Origin: Chryseobacterium sp. BLS98
GTDB lineage: Bacteria; Bacteroidota; Bacteroidia; Flavobacteriales; Weeksellaceae
Reading direction: 5' to 3'
Assembly: GCF_001045445.1 (NCBI RefSeq)
Contig: NZ_LFNF01000003.1
Span: 1-64,000, forward strand
DNA: 64,000 nucleotides
Below the pieces are notes generated by a model, which did not search any database, had not been told where the DNA came from, and saw only the letters and a program-made list of their open reading frames with translations. The position numbers were made by a program, and so were the translations under genes. Position 1 is the stretch's first letter, and each line of letters starts with the position of its first letter. Shown here piece by piece: positions 1-7,926 of the stretch.

Positions 1-38
1 AAAGTCTCATACAACTTGTTTGTGTGAGACTTTTTTTG
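1..38 (+). terminator. Intrinsic terminator at left edge
   Basis: An inverted repeat pairs AAAGTCTCA (1-9) with TGAGACTTT (25-33), extended inward by TACA/TGTG to about 13 bp with a 7-nt loop, and is followed by a T-run. It would end a plus-strand transcript whose gene lies outside the window. Confidence 0.8.
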
Positions 39-174
39 TTATATACATCACTTTACTTTAATTCACTTTACTCCAGGGACACATCCATCGCGATACTATA
101 TTCAAACAAATGATCATTGATGAATGATGAATGAATAGTAAGTTATACATGATACGGGTAATCTGTGTAATTTT

Positions 175-209
175 CCCTAATCCCTAATCCCTAATCCCTA
201 ATCCCTAAT
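175..209. repeat. Tandem heptamer repeat (CCCTAAT)5
   Basis: Five perfect head-to-tail copies of CCCTAAT, followed by a degenerate sixth (cccctatc). It lies in the 361-nt gene-free stretch before the first gene; apart from the edge terminator, this repeat and a possible promoter just after it, I see nothing else there. The same word recurs, degenerated, in the hairpin near 41.7-41.8 kb. It resembles a telomere repeat only by coincidence of composition; slippage expansion is likely. Confidence 0.9.
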
Positions 210-213
210 CCCC

Positions 214-221
214 TATCTTTG
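214..221 (+). promoter_or_regulatory. Candidate -7 promoter box TATCTTTG for the VWA/AAA pair
   Basis: Exact match to the Bacteroidota -7 consensus TAnnTTTG, abutting the heptamer repeat. If used, it leaves an mRNA leader of about 135 nt before the ATG at 362. No convincing -33 TTG at normal spacing was seen. The box is short enough to occur by chance roughly every 1-2 kb per strand in such AT-rich DNA. Confidence 0.35.
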
Positions 222-361
222 CAATAAGCAATAATCCACAAAACTCAGAGTTGTGATTTTCCTTATTCTATCTTGAAAATAATTAAGATTATTTCTATTC
301 ATAAAAATTAAAATAGATTAAATCTCTTAAAGGTCTTTTATTTATGTTGTAACTTTATTTT

Positions 362-1480
362 ATGAAAGAGCATATTGTGAGAGGGTTCAGATTTGAAACT
401 TATAAAGCGCCGGAATTATCTGTATTTGATCGGTTGCTGGAAATTTTTACAGATTTGCTGACCCATACCTCAGGAGATTTTGATGAAGCAATCGACTGGC
501 TTCGAATGTTGGACGAAGAATACCAATTGACTACTCCGGAATATACAATTGATGATTTTATTGAAGACCTTAAAAAGAAAGGATATATCCGTGAAGAAGT
601 TGATCCTAATGGTGGGAACGGAATTCGGCTGAGTGCAAAAATGGAGCAGAATATCCGTAAACAAGCGCTTAATCAAATATTCGGGAATCTTGGAAAAAGT
701 GGAAATGGAAATCATAAAACTAATAAAAGCGGAACAGGAGAAGATACAACAGGGGAATTTCGTAATTATAACTTTGGAGATCCGGTAGAGAAAATTTCTA
801 TTACCGAAAGTCTTAAAAATGCCCAGATCAATAATGGGATCGGAGATTTTCATCTTACTGAAGATGACTTAATTGTTGAAGATAGTATTCACCAATCTCA
901 GATGAGCACGGTTTTGATGATCGACATCAGTCACAGTATGATTTTGTATGGTGAAGACCGTATCACTCCGGCCAAAAAAGTGGCAATGGCACTTGCAGAA
1001 TTAATTACAACACGTTATCCGAAAGATACTTTGGATATCATTGTTTTTGGAGACGACGCATGGCCTGTTAAAATTCAGGATCTGCCTTACTTACAGGTTG
1101 GCCCGTATCACACAAATACGGTTGCCGGACTTCAGCTGGCGATGGATATTTTGCGCAGAAAAAGAAATACCAATAAACAGATTTTCATGATTACCGATGG
1201 AAAGCCAAGTTGTGTACGTCAGGCTGATGGTACCTATTACATGAATTCTTTCGGTCTTGATGAATACGTTGTTCAGAAATGTTATAATATGGCGTCTCAG
1301 GCCAGAAGGCTGCACATTCCTATTACGACTTTTATGATTGCGCAGGATCCTTATCTGCAGCAATTTGTAAGTGAATTTACCCAAGCCAACCAAGGGAAAG
1401 CATTTTATACGGGACTCAACGGATTAGGTAACATGATTTTTGAAGATTATGAATCTAATCGTAAGAAAAGAATTCGCTAA
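362..1480 (+). CDS. VWA domain protein (CoxE/ViaA/ChlD-like partner of AAA+ ATPase)
   Basis: A 372-residue soluble protein with a C-terminal von Willebrand factor A domain. The metal-ion-dependent adhesion site is visible as DISHS at residues 188-192, a threonine near 251-253 and TDG at 278-280. The N-terminal half (1-180) is helical and charged with a Gly/Asn/Lys-rich linker near 110-130. No signal peptide or membrane segment, so cytoplasmic. VWA proteins of this type usually work with a MoxR/ChlI-type ATPase, and one follows 58 bp downstream on the same strand; the two are probably one operon. The target is unknown: metal insertion and complex remodelling are both possible by analogy with Mg-chelatase and RavA-ViaA. 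Confidence 0.85.
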   Translation: MKEHIVRGFRFETYKAPELSVFDRLLEIFTDLLTHTSGDFDEAIDWLRMLDEEYQLTTPEYTIDDFIEDLKKKGYIREEVDPNGGNGIRLSAKMEQNIRKQALNQIFGNLGKSGNGNHKTNKSGTGEDTTGEFRNYNFGDPVEKISITESLKNAQINNGIGDFHLTEDDLIVEDSIHQSQMSTVLMIDISHSMILYGEDRITPAKKVAMALAELITTRYPKDTLDIIVFGDDAWPVKIQDLPYLQVGPYHTNTVAGLQLAMDILRRKRNTNKQIFMITDGKPSCVRQADGTYYMNSFGLDEYVVQKCYNMASQARRLHIPITTFMIAQDPYLQQFVSEFTQANQGKAFYTGLNGLGNMIFEDYESNRKKRIR

Positions 1481-1538
1481 AAATTCATTCTCAACAAAAA
1501 ATATAATTCAAAAAGTAATCAATCAGATTTTAAATAAA

Positions 1539-2978
1539 ATGACTGAAAAGCCAACTATAAAAACATTAGGCTCATTAAGAGCATCAGAATACAAATCAAA
1601 AAATATTAAAGACGAATTAAGAGATAACTTAAAAGCTAAAATTCGTAATAAAGAGTCTGTATTTGAAGGAATTTTCGGATATGAAAATACGGTTATTCCT
1701 CAATTGGAGCACGCCATTTTAAGCCGCCATAATATTAATTTATTAGGATTAAGGGGTCAGGCAAAAACCAGACTGGCAAGAATGATGACGTCTTTACTGG
1801 ATGAATGGATTCCTTTTATTGCAGGAAGTGAAATTAATGATGATCCGCTCAATCCAATTTCACGTTATGCTAAAGAATTAATCGAAAAAGAAGGTGATAA
1901 TACTCCGATAGAATGGCTTCACCGTGATGAAAGGTTTTTTGAAAAGCTGGCGACTCCGGATGTTACGGTTGCCGATCTTATTGGGGATGTAGATCCCATT
2001 AAAGCTGCTAATCTTAAACTTTCTTATGCAGACGACCGTGTGATCCATTTTGGAATGATTCCGCGTGCGAACCGCTGTATTTTTGTTATCAATGAATTGC
2101 CGGATCTTCAGGCGAGAATCCAGGTTTCTCTGTTTAATATTTTGCAGGAAGGAGATGTGCAGATTCGTGGATTTAAAGTGAGAATGCCTTTGAATATCCA
2201 GTTTGTTTTCACAGCGAATCCTGAGGATTATACGAACAGAGGAAGTATTGTAACTCCGCTGAAAGACCGTATCGGGTCGCAGATTTTGACCCATTATCCT
2301 GAAAATATCAATATTGCAAGAGAAATTACCAGGTACGAATCCAGCTTAGACAGTCGTCAGAAAAATGGAGTATATGTTCCTTCTTTGGCCAAAGATCTTT
2401 TGGAACAGATCGGTTTTGAAGCTCGTGAAAGTGAATATGTAGATTCAAAAAGCGGAGTGAGTGCCCGTATGAGTATCACTGCTTTTGAAAATTTATTGAG
2501 TACTGCAGAACGCAGATCTTTGTTAACAGGTGATGAAACAACAACTGTAAGATTAGGCGATTTTGTGGGTGTTATCCCGGCGATTACAGGAAAAGTAGAA
2601 TTGGTATATGAAGGAGAGCAGGAAGGTGCAGAAGCGGTTGCTCAATTGTTGATTGATAATGCAATCAGAACTTTATTTACATCTTATTTCCCAAAAGTAG
2701 AAAAGCTGGAGAAAAAAAATATTGACGGACCGTTCAGCCAGATTACGGATTGGTTTCTGGAAGACGACGGCTCTTTGGAAATTACGGATGAATCTTCGGA
2801 TGAAGTCTATGCAAAATCTCTTAACAGAATTAAACCTCTTGACCAAATCATTGAAAAATATCAGCCGGATACGCTGCCGGAAGATATTTTATTCTTGAAA
2901 GAGTTTATTCTTTGGGGACTGGCAGTTAATAAAAAGCTCAATAAAGAGAGATTCAGAACAGGAGTGTTCTTTTCTTAG
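1539..2978 (+). CDS. AAA+ ATPase of MoxR/Mg-chelatase ChlI type
   Basis: A 479-residue cytoplasmic ATPase. The Walker A-like loop is GLRGQAKT (70-77), with Ala in place of the usual second Gly, as in RavA-type proteins. The Walker B region reads FVINELPDL (181-189), with Asn where Asp is usual. FTANPED (223-229) fits sensor 1 and LKDRIG (240-245) an arginine-finger segment. I chose the ATG at 1539 because the open frame further upstream (from 1440) runs into the VWA gene and encodes an Asn/Lys-rich stretch unlike the family. It probably forms a hexamer powering the VWA partner encoded just upstream. Magnesium chelatase proper is unlikely: no other chelatase or chlorophyll genes are nearby. 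Confidence 0.85.
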   Translation: MTEKPTIKTLGSLRASEYKSKNIKDELRDNLKAKIRNKESVFEGIFGYENTVIPQLEHAILSRHNINLLGLRGQAKTRLARMMTSLLDEWIPFIAGSEINDDPLNPISRYAKELIEKEGDNTPIEWLHRDERFFEKLATPDVTVADLIGDVDPIKAANLKLSYADDRVIHFGMIPRANRCIFVINELPDLQARIQVSLFNILQEGDVQIRGFKVRMPLNIQFVFTANPEDYTNRGSIVTPLKDRIGSQILTHYPENINIAREITRYESSLDSRQKNGVYVPSLAKDLLEQIGFEARESEYVDSKSGVSARMSITAFENLLSTAERRSLLTGDETTTVRLGDFVGVIPAITGKVELVYEGEQEGAEAVAQLLIDNAIRTLFTSYFPKVEKLEKKNIDGPFSQITDWFLEDDGSLEITDESSDEVYAKSLNRIKPLDQIIEKYQPDTLPEDILFLKEFILWGLAVNKKLNKERFRTGVFFS

Positions 2979-3021
2979 AATTAAATTTATGTGAAGCTAT
3001 TTCCCGCTTTCCGCACTCGCT

Positions 3022-3076
3022 ATTTTCTATTTTTGGGTTGCGGCGGCAAAGCCGCCGCAACCCAAAAATAGAAAAT
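3022..3076. repeat. Perfect 26-bp inverted repeat with 3-nt loop (REP-like element)
   Basis: Two 26-bp arms (3022-3047 and 3051-3076) are exact reverse complements around AAA. The arm runs from an AT-rich outer part to a GC-rich inner part ending GGTTGCGGCGGC. Flanks read TTCCCGCTTTCCGC (from 3001) on the left and CTGCAATCGGGGCTA (near 3092) on the right. From memory, similar flanks bracket variable hairpins in other flavobacterial genomes, suggesting a dispersed intergenic element. It is followed by no T-run of its own. Confidence 0.85.
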
Positions 3077-3182
3077 GAGCTCAAACAATTGCTGCAATCG
3101 GGGCTAGGTGCAATCAATATTTATAAATATTAAAGAATAAAGAACTTTAAAAAATTACAATATTTCTAAAAGCTTAAAACAA

Positions 3183-3216
3183 AAAAAGATGTGGAATTCG
3201 TTTTCCACATCTTTTT
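3183..3216. terminator. Bidirectional intrinsic terminator
   Basis: Stem GATGTGGAA (3188-3196) / TTCCACATC (3203-3211) with A-run on the left and T-run on the right, so it can work on both strands. It separates the convergent AAA+ ATPase and carboxyltransferase genes. Confidence 0.85.
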
Positions 3217-3240
3217 ATATTTTAAGGGTAACCAAAATTA

Positions 3241-4869
3241 TCAAACCTGGATAACTCCCAGATTGAATTTTTCAGTAATAGGAGAATGATTGGCAGCTTC
3301 AATCCCCATAGAAATCCATTTTCTTGTATCTGTAGGATTGATGATAGCATCTGTCCAAAGTCTTGCAGCAGCATAAGTAGCTTCAGTTTGCTTCTGATAT
3401 CTTTTTGTAATGGTATCTAAGATTTCATTGTGTTCTTCTTCAGAGATTTCTTTACCTTGCTTTTTCAAAGTAGATTCCTGGATTTGAACCAAAACTTTTG
3501 CTGCTTGTGATCCACCCATTACAGCAAGATCCGCCCATGGCCACGCTACAATTAATCTTGGATCGTAAGCTTTACCACACATGGCATAATTTCCGGCTCC
3601 ATAAGAGTTTCCAGTAATAATCGTGAATTTAGGAACTACAGAATTTGAAACGGCATTCACCATTTTAGCTCCGTCTTTAATAATACCGCCATGCTCGGAT
3701 TTTGAACCTACCATAAATCCTGTAACGTCCTGAAGGAATATTAAAGGAATCTTTCTCTGGTTACAGTTGGCAATGAATCTCGTTGACTTATCAGCAGAAT
3801 CTGAGTAAATGACTCCTCCAAACTGCATTTCACCTTTTCCGCTTTTCACAAGCTTTCTCTGGTTCGCTACAATTCCTACAGACCATCCGTCAATTCTTGC
3901 TGTAGCACAGATAATACTTTTTCCGTAATCAGGTTTATATTCTTCATATTCTGAATTGTCTACCAGGCATTTAATGATTTCATAGGTATCATACTGCTCT
4001 GCTCTTGAGACTGGAACAATCCCAAAAATATTGTCGGGATTTTCTTTTGGCGGAAAACTTTCTATTCTGTCAAATCCTGCTTTTTCAGTACTTCCGATAG
4101 ACTTCATGATATTTTTGATTCTGTCCAGAGCATCTTTATCATCTTTAGCTTTATAATCAGTAACTCCTGAAATTGAGCAGTGTGTAGTAGCTCCGCCCAG
4201 CGTTTCATTATCAATACTTTCCCCGATAGCTGCTTTTACAAGATAGCTTCCGGCAAGGAATATAGAGCCGGTTTTGTCAACAATCATAGCTTCGTCACTC
4301 ATGATAGGAAGGTAAGCACCTCCGGCAACACAACTACCCATAACCGCTGAGATCTGGATGATTCCCATAGAGCTCATCTTGGCATTATTTCTGAAAATTC
4401 TGCCGAAATGCTCTTTATCAGGGAAAATCTCATCCTGCATTGGAAGATAAACTCCTGCAGAATCTACCAGATAGATGATCGGAAGTTTATTCTCCATTGA
4501 AATTTCCTGTGCCCTTAGGTTCTTTTTTCCGGTAATGGGAAACCAGGCTCCGGCTTTTACAGAAGCATCATTGGCAACAACAATGCACTGCCTGCCCGAA
4601 ACATAGCCCATTACGACTACCACTCCGCCGCTAGGGCAGCCTCCATGCTCTTCATACATTTCATAACCTGCAAATGCACCGATTTCTATAGAGTCTGAAC
4701 CTTTATCAAGAAGATATTCAATTCTTTCTCTGGCTGTCATTTTTCCTTCATCACGAAGCTTTTGAAGCCTCTTTTCTCCGCCTCCTTTTTTTATTTCAGC
4801 AAGTAATTGATTGATATCAGATAATTTTAATCTATTTTGATCTTCCCGTTTATTAAATTCAAGGTCCAT
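3241..4869 (-). CDS. Acyl-CoA carboxylase, carboxyltransferase (beta) subunit
   Basis: A 542-residue protein of the carboxyltransferase family of biotin-dependent acyl-CoA carboxylases. It moves carboxyl from carboxybiotin to an acyl-CoA. The EEHGGCPSGG segment near residue 75, the AGAWFPIT region, and the C-terminal GNSYGAGNYAMCGKAYDPR block resemble the methylcrotonoyl-CoA carboxylase beta subunit (leucine breakdown) more than the propionyl-CoA type. Two crotonase-like halves carry the N- and C-terminal carboxyltransferase domains; length is normal. No biotin carboxylase/biotin carrier gene is adjacent, so the partner must be encoded elsewhere. The exact acyl-CoA substrate is inferred. Cytoplasmic. 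Confidence 0.88.
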   Translation of the reverse strand: MDLEFNKREDQNRLKLSDINQLLAEIKKGGGEKRLQKLRDEGKMTARERIEYLLDKGSDSIEIGAFAGYEMYEEHGGCPSGGVVVVMGYVSGRQCIVVANDASVKAGAWFPITGKKNLRAQEISMENKLPIIYLVDSAGVYLPMQDEIFPDKEHFGRIFRNNAKMSSMGIIQISAVMGSCVAGGAYLPIMSDEAMIVDKTGSIFLAGSYLVKAAIGESIDNETLGGATTHCSISGVTDYKAKDDKDALDRIKNIMKSIGSTEKAGFDRIESFPPKENPDNIFGIVPVSRAEQYDTYEIIKCLVDNSEYEEYKPDYGKSIICATARIDGWSVGIVANQRKLVKSGKGEMQFGGVIYSDSADKSTRFIANCNQRKIPLIFLQDVTGFMVGSKSEHGGIIKDGAKMVNAVSNSVVPKFTIITGNSYGAGNYAMCGKAYDPRLIVAWPWADLAVMGGSQAAKVLVQIQESTLKKQGKEISEEEHNEILDTITKRYQKQTEATYAAARLWTDAIINPTDTRKWISMGIEAANHSPITEKFNLGVIQV

Positions 4870-5010
4870 AAAATTTCAATTTTTTACGGCTAAAGATACT
4901 ATTTTTATAATGAATGAAGATCGAAGTAAAACAAGTGTTTAATATATTGGTTCTCAGAAAATTGTGAAATTTTTAACAAAAAAATATTTTTAAATTACTG
5001 ATATTTTTTC

Positions 5011-5018
5011 TAACTTTA
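5011..5018 (+). promoter_or_regulatory. Near-consensus -7 box before a structured intergenic segment
   Basis: TAACTTTA differs from TAnnTTTG only in the last base and sits about 5 nt before a double hairpin ending in a terminator. Weak evidence alone; listed because of what follows it. Confidence 0.2.
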
Positions 5019-5022
5019 CTTC

Positions 5023-5132
5023 AGAGTAAAAGGGATCATATTCCCTGATAATTACTCTAAGTTCCTAGTTTATTTTTTTAATAGTTTATTATTTGAAGGC
5101 CCTGAACGTTGAACAAATTTTCAGGGTTTTTT
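5023..5132 (+). ncRNA. Candidate small structured RNA
   Basis: In a 293-nt gene-free gap, the plus strand has a hairpin AGAGTAA (5023-5029) / TTACTCT (5052-5058) enclosing AGGGA (5031-5035) / TCCCT (5042-5046), an AT-rich linker, then a terminator CCCTGAA (5100-5106) / TTCAGGG (5120-5126) plus six T. A near-consensus promoter box precedes it. No convincing ORF fits. The flanking genes both run on the minus strand, so this plus-strand terminator has no other visible client. Transcription is inferred. Confidence 0.3.
5100..5132 (+). terminator. Intrinsic terminator without an upstream protein gene
   Basis: Stem CCCTGAA / TTCAGGG followed by TTTTTT. No plus-strand protein gene ends nearby; see the candidate small RNA. 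Confidence 0.65.
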
Positions 5133-5162
5133 ATGTGCATTAGGTTCAGGTTAGGAGAAGAA

Positions 5163-5690
5163 TTACTCAGAATAATATTTTCTGTATTCTATTATATTCA
5201 GATAAGAAGATGTGCCTTTATTTTTCCTGTATTTTTTATAAGGACTGAAGCCTAACTTTTCCGGAATTCTTCTGCTGGCTATATTTTCTTCATCAACGGG
5301 GTAGAAAATATATTGAAAGGTAAAATTATTTTCTAAAAATTCAATCAGACTGGTAATAATTTCAGTCCCTAATCCCATACCCTGCCTATCTTTTCTTAAC
5401 CAAAGCCCAAGTTCTATAGACTCTCCCGATATATTATGAATTCCGCAGCAGCCTATAAATTTCTCATTTAGATCAAGAACGGCCATGACGAGATCGGTAT
5501 TTTTTAAGAGAGATTCTTTGGATGAATTTACAAAATTCAGGACGTCATTCCTATCGCCTGTTGGATTGAAAGGCATGTACTTGGTAACTTCTGCTGTGAA
5601 AAATTCGTTAATATCATCAATGTACAGGTCTTCCACAGGCTTCAGTATCAACCGATCCGTTTTGATTCTAATATTTGTGTTTAATTTCAT
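5163..5690 (-). CDS. GNAT family N-acetyltransferase (RimJ/RimL-like)
   Basis: A 175-residue acetyltransferase of the Acetyltransf_3 subgroup. The opening IRIKTDRLILKPV and the acetyl-CoA loop LWLRKDRQGMGLGTEI (about residues 96-111) are typical, as is the later ENIASRRIPEKLGF segment. RimJ/RimL-type enzymes acetylate N-termini or small molecules; the substrate here cannot be told from sequence. Single gene; the next minus-strand gene, the carboxyltransferase, starts about 290 bp away. A possible -7 box lies only a few bases before the ATG (see the 5695-5702 entry). Confidence 0.85.
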   Translation of the reverse strand: MKLNTNIRIKTDRLILKPVEDLYIDDINEFFTAEVTKYMPFNPTGDRNDVLNFVNSSKESLLKNTDLVMAVLDLNEKFIGCCGIHNISGESIELGLWLRKDRQGMGLGTEIITSLIEFLENNFTFQYIFYPVDEENIASRRIPEKLGFSPYKKYRKNKGTSSYLNIIEYRKYYSE

Positions 5691-5694
5691 TAAG

Positions 5695-5702
5695 CAAATC
5701 TA
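5695..5702 (-). promoter_or_regulatory. Candidate -7 box immediately before the acetyltransferase ATG
   Basis: Read on the minus strand this is TAGATTTG, an exact TAnnTTTG match. Its last base is only 5 nt from the A of the ATG (5690), which would give a leaderless or nearly leaderless mRNA. No -33 element at normal spacing was found. Confidence 0.3.
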
Positions 5703-5891
5703 TAATTTTTCTTCATAATAAAGTTTTGTATCCCAATCCAATACAATTTTAATCTTGTTTAATACCTCAGAAAATATATCTTTTGTATTAATTTTTTAAA
5801 TTAATTATAGAAAAAATATAAAAACAGGCCAAATAATTATTTGTTAAAGTAATATTTATATTTTTTTATGAGATTTATAAAACCCTATTTG

Positions 5892-5899
5892 TAAATTTG
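5892..5899 (+). promoter_or_regulatory. Candidate -7 promoter box TAAATTTG for the permease operon
   Basis: Exact TAnnTTTG match about 28 bp before the ATG at 5928, in the normal position for a short-leader flavobacterial promoter. The -33 element is not clear. Confidence 0.45.
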
Positions 5900-5927
5900 C
5901 CTGTTAAAAATTTACAGAAGTTAGGAT

Positions 5928-6803
5928 ATGCAAAAATTAGCGCTTTTCAGGCTGCATTTGATTGTTTTTTTATGGGGGTTCACTGCAATTTTGGGAAAGC
6001 TGATTCATGCCAATGCCCAGGTTCTTGTATTTTACAGAATGCTGTTTGCTGCTGTGTTTTTATTTGTCTTTATCAGGATTTATAAAAAGGAAAGTATTAA
6101 GGTGTCCAGGAAAATATTTTTTCAGCTTGCAGGAATAGGCTGTGCCATGGCGCTTCACTGGTACTGTTTTTTTTATTCGATCAAAGTATCCAATGTTTCG
6201 ATAGCACTGAGCTGCCTGTCGCTTTCTACGCTGTTTGCATCCATATTGGAGCCTGTAATTTTTAAAAGAAAGATTGATATATCAGAAGTCGTGATGGGAG
6301 TGGTGATAGTTGCCTGTATATTACTAATCTTTAAAACCGAATTTCATTTCAAAGAAGGGATTATTTACGGAATACTCTGTGCGGTGTTCGGGACTGTTTT
6401 CTCTGTTTTTAATGGCAAAATGTTTGGTAAAACCAGCTCAGGAAACATTATATTCTATGAAATTTTCAGCGGATGGTTTGTTCTTGCCTTATTTTATATG
6501 TTTACAGGGCAGATTTTTCAGATGAATGAAATAAACTACAGAGATCTGGCGTTAATATGCTTATTGGCAAGCGTTTTTACTGCTTTTCCAATGCTGGAAT
6601 CGGTGAAGCTGATGAAATATATTTCGCCTTTTACTCTAATTTTAACAGTTAATTTAGAACCTGTCTACGGAATTATACTAGCTTTTTTTATCTTTGGAGA
6701 ATCAGAAGAAATGAGTCCTATATTTTATGTGGCTTCAGGCGTTATGATACTGGCAATCATTGCAAACGGATTAATGAAAGCCAGAAAACAAAAAAAACTT
6801 TAA
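5928..6803 (+). CDS. EamA/DMT family permease
   Basis: A 291-residue integral inner-membrane protein with about ten hydrophobic segments arranged as two EamA repeats, the usual size for the drug/metabolite transporter superfamily. The start at 5928 gives LFRLHLIVFLWGFTAILGK as the first membrane helix, typical of the family, and the GIILAFFIFGE segment near residue 250 matches the second repeat. It exports or imports small metabolites; the substrate is not predictable. It precedes the PorV-like gene by 17 bp, so they may share a transcript, though no functional link is evident. Confidence 0.88.
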   Translation: MQKLALFRLHLIVFLWGFTAILGKLIHANAQVLVFYRMLFAAVFLFVFIRIYKKESIKVSRKIFFQLAGIGCAMALHWYCFFYSIKVSNVSIALSCLSLSTLFASILEPVIFKRKIDISEVVMGVVIVACILLIFKTEFHFKEGIIYGILCAVFGTVFSVFNGKMFGKTSSGNIIFYEIFSGWFVLALFYMFTGQIFQMNEINYRDLALICLLASVFTAFPMLESVKLMKYISPFTLILTVNLEPVYGIILAFFIFGESEEMSPIFYVASGVMILAIIANGLMKARKQKKL

Positions 6804-6820
6804 CTAAGCATCAAATTTAT

Positions 6821-7903
6821 ATGATGAAGAAATATTTTTTACTTGCATTTTCACTGCTGTTTGGGCTGTCTCAATCTCAGATCATAAGAAAATACTCCAA
6901 TGAATTTTTAAATATCGGAGCCGGAGCGAGAGGGCTAGCCATGGGAGGGGCGGTAATTTCCAACCAGGATGATGTGTATTCCCCCATGTGGAACCCAGCC
7001 GGTTTAATGGCCATTGAGAAAGACTGGCAGGGAGCAGCAATGCACGCAGAATATTTCGAATCCATCGCGAAGTATGATTATCTGGCTTACGCAAAAGTGC
7101 TGGAAGAAGGAGTGTTTGGAGTTTCAATTGTAAGGTTGGGGGTAGATAATATCCTGAACACAACCCAAATGATTGATTCTGAAGGTAATATCGATTATGA
7201 TAAAATTACAAAATTTTCCCAGTCAGATTATGCTGCTATTCTTTCCTATGCATTTAATCCTGCAGGGAATACTAAGCTTGATGTCGGAGTAAATGCTAAA
7301 ATTGTTTACAGAAATGTCGGGAAATTCGCCAGTGGTTATGGGTTTGGTTTCGATATCGGAGCTATCTATAAAGCAGACAATGGGTGGAAATTCGGTGGAA
7401 TGCTGCGTGATGCAACTACTACGGTAAACTTTTGGAGCATTAACCAGGGAGAACTTTCAACAGTGGTGAACGGTGAAGAATTTAACCCGGCACCAAAAGA
7501 TAAAATGGAGCTTACAATGCCGAAACTGAATGTAGGGGCAAGTAAAATATTCAATATTAACAGCAGTATTTATGTATTGCCGGAAGCCGGTATCAATGTT
7601 GATTTTGCCAAAACAGCAGCCCTGATATCTACAGATTTTGCAAGTATTACTCCATATGCCGGTGCTGAGCTTGGGTATCAGAAAATGATCTTTGTACGGC
7701 TTGGGGTGAACAGGTTCCAGTCCATTACAGATATTGAGGACCTCAAAAGAAAAGTTTCTTTCCAGCCGAGTGCAGGTCTGGGGATAAGATACCGCGGACT
7801 TACACTGGATTACGCCATTACCAATTCAGGAATCGGGGGATCTAATTTCTATTCCAATTTTTTCTCTCTTAAACTGGATATGGGAGCGTTCAGAAATGAT
7901 TAA
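6821..7903 (+). CDS. PorV/PorQ family outer membrane protein
   Basis: A 360-residue protein with a signal peptide (MMKKYFLLAFSLLFGLSQSQ) followed by FLNIGAGARGLAMGGA, the hallmark N-terminus of the PorV/PorQ/UPF0164 group of FadL-like outer-membrane barrels. The rest alternates aromatic and small residues as beta strands, ending near an aromatic-rich C-terminus. PorV shuttles T9SS cargo to the attachment complex; this may be a paralogue rather than PorV itself, since the classical porU-porV arrangement is absent. The next gene, encoding a secreted protein, starts 23 bp downstream. Confidence 0.85.
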   Translation: MMKKYFLLAFSLLFGLSQSQIIRKYSNEFLNIGAGARGLAMGGAVISNQDDVYSPMWNPAGLMAIEKDWQGAAMHAEYFESIAKYDYLAYAKVLEEGVFGVSIVRLGVDNILNTTQMIDSEGNIDYDKITKFSQSDYAAILSYAFNPAGNTKLDVGVNAKIVYRNVGKFASGYGFGFDIGAIYKADNGWKFGGMLRDATTTVNFWSINQGELSTVVNGEEFNPAPKDKMELTMPKLNVGASKIFNINSSIYVLPEAGINVDFAKTAALISTDFASITPYAGAELGYQKMIFVRLGVNRFQSITDIEDLKRKVSFQPSAGLGIRYRGLTLDYAITNSGIGGSNFYSNFFSLKLDMGAFRND

Positions 7904-7926
7904 CTTTGAAACGTAATTTAAAAGCA

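Noticed and set aside
175..209. Telomere-like repeat (CCCTAAT)n suggesting a linear replicon end
   Set aside because: The array is only 35 bp, internal to bacterial sequence with genes on its right and a terminator on its left; slippage explains it.
1440..1538. Extended N-terminus of the AAA+ ATPase overlapping the VWA gene
   Set aside because: The extension is Asn/Lys-rich, partly encoded inside the preceding gene, and the family begins after the ATG at 1539.
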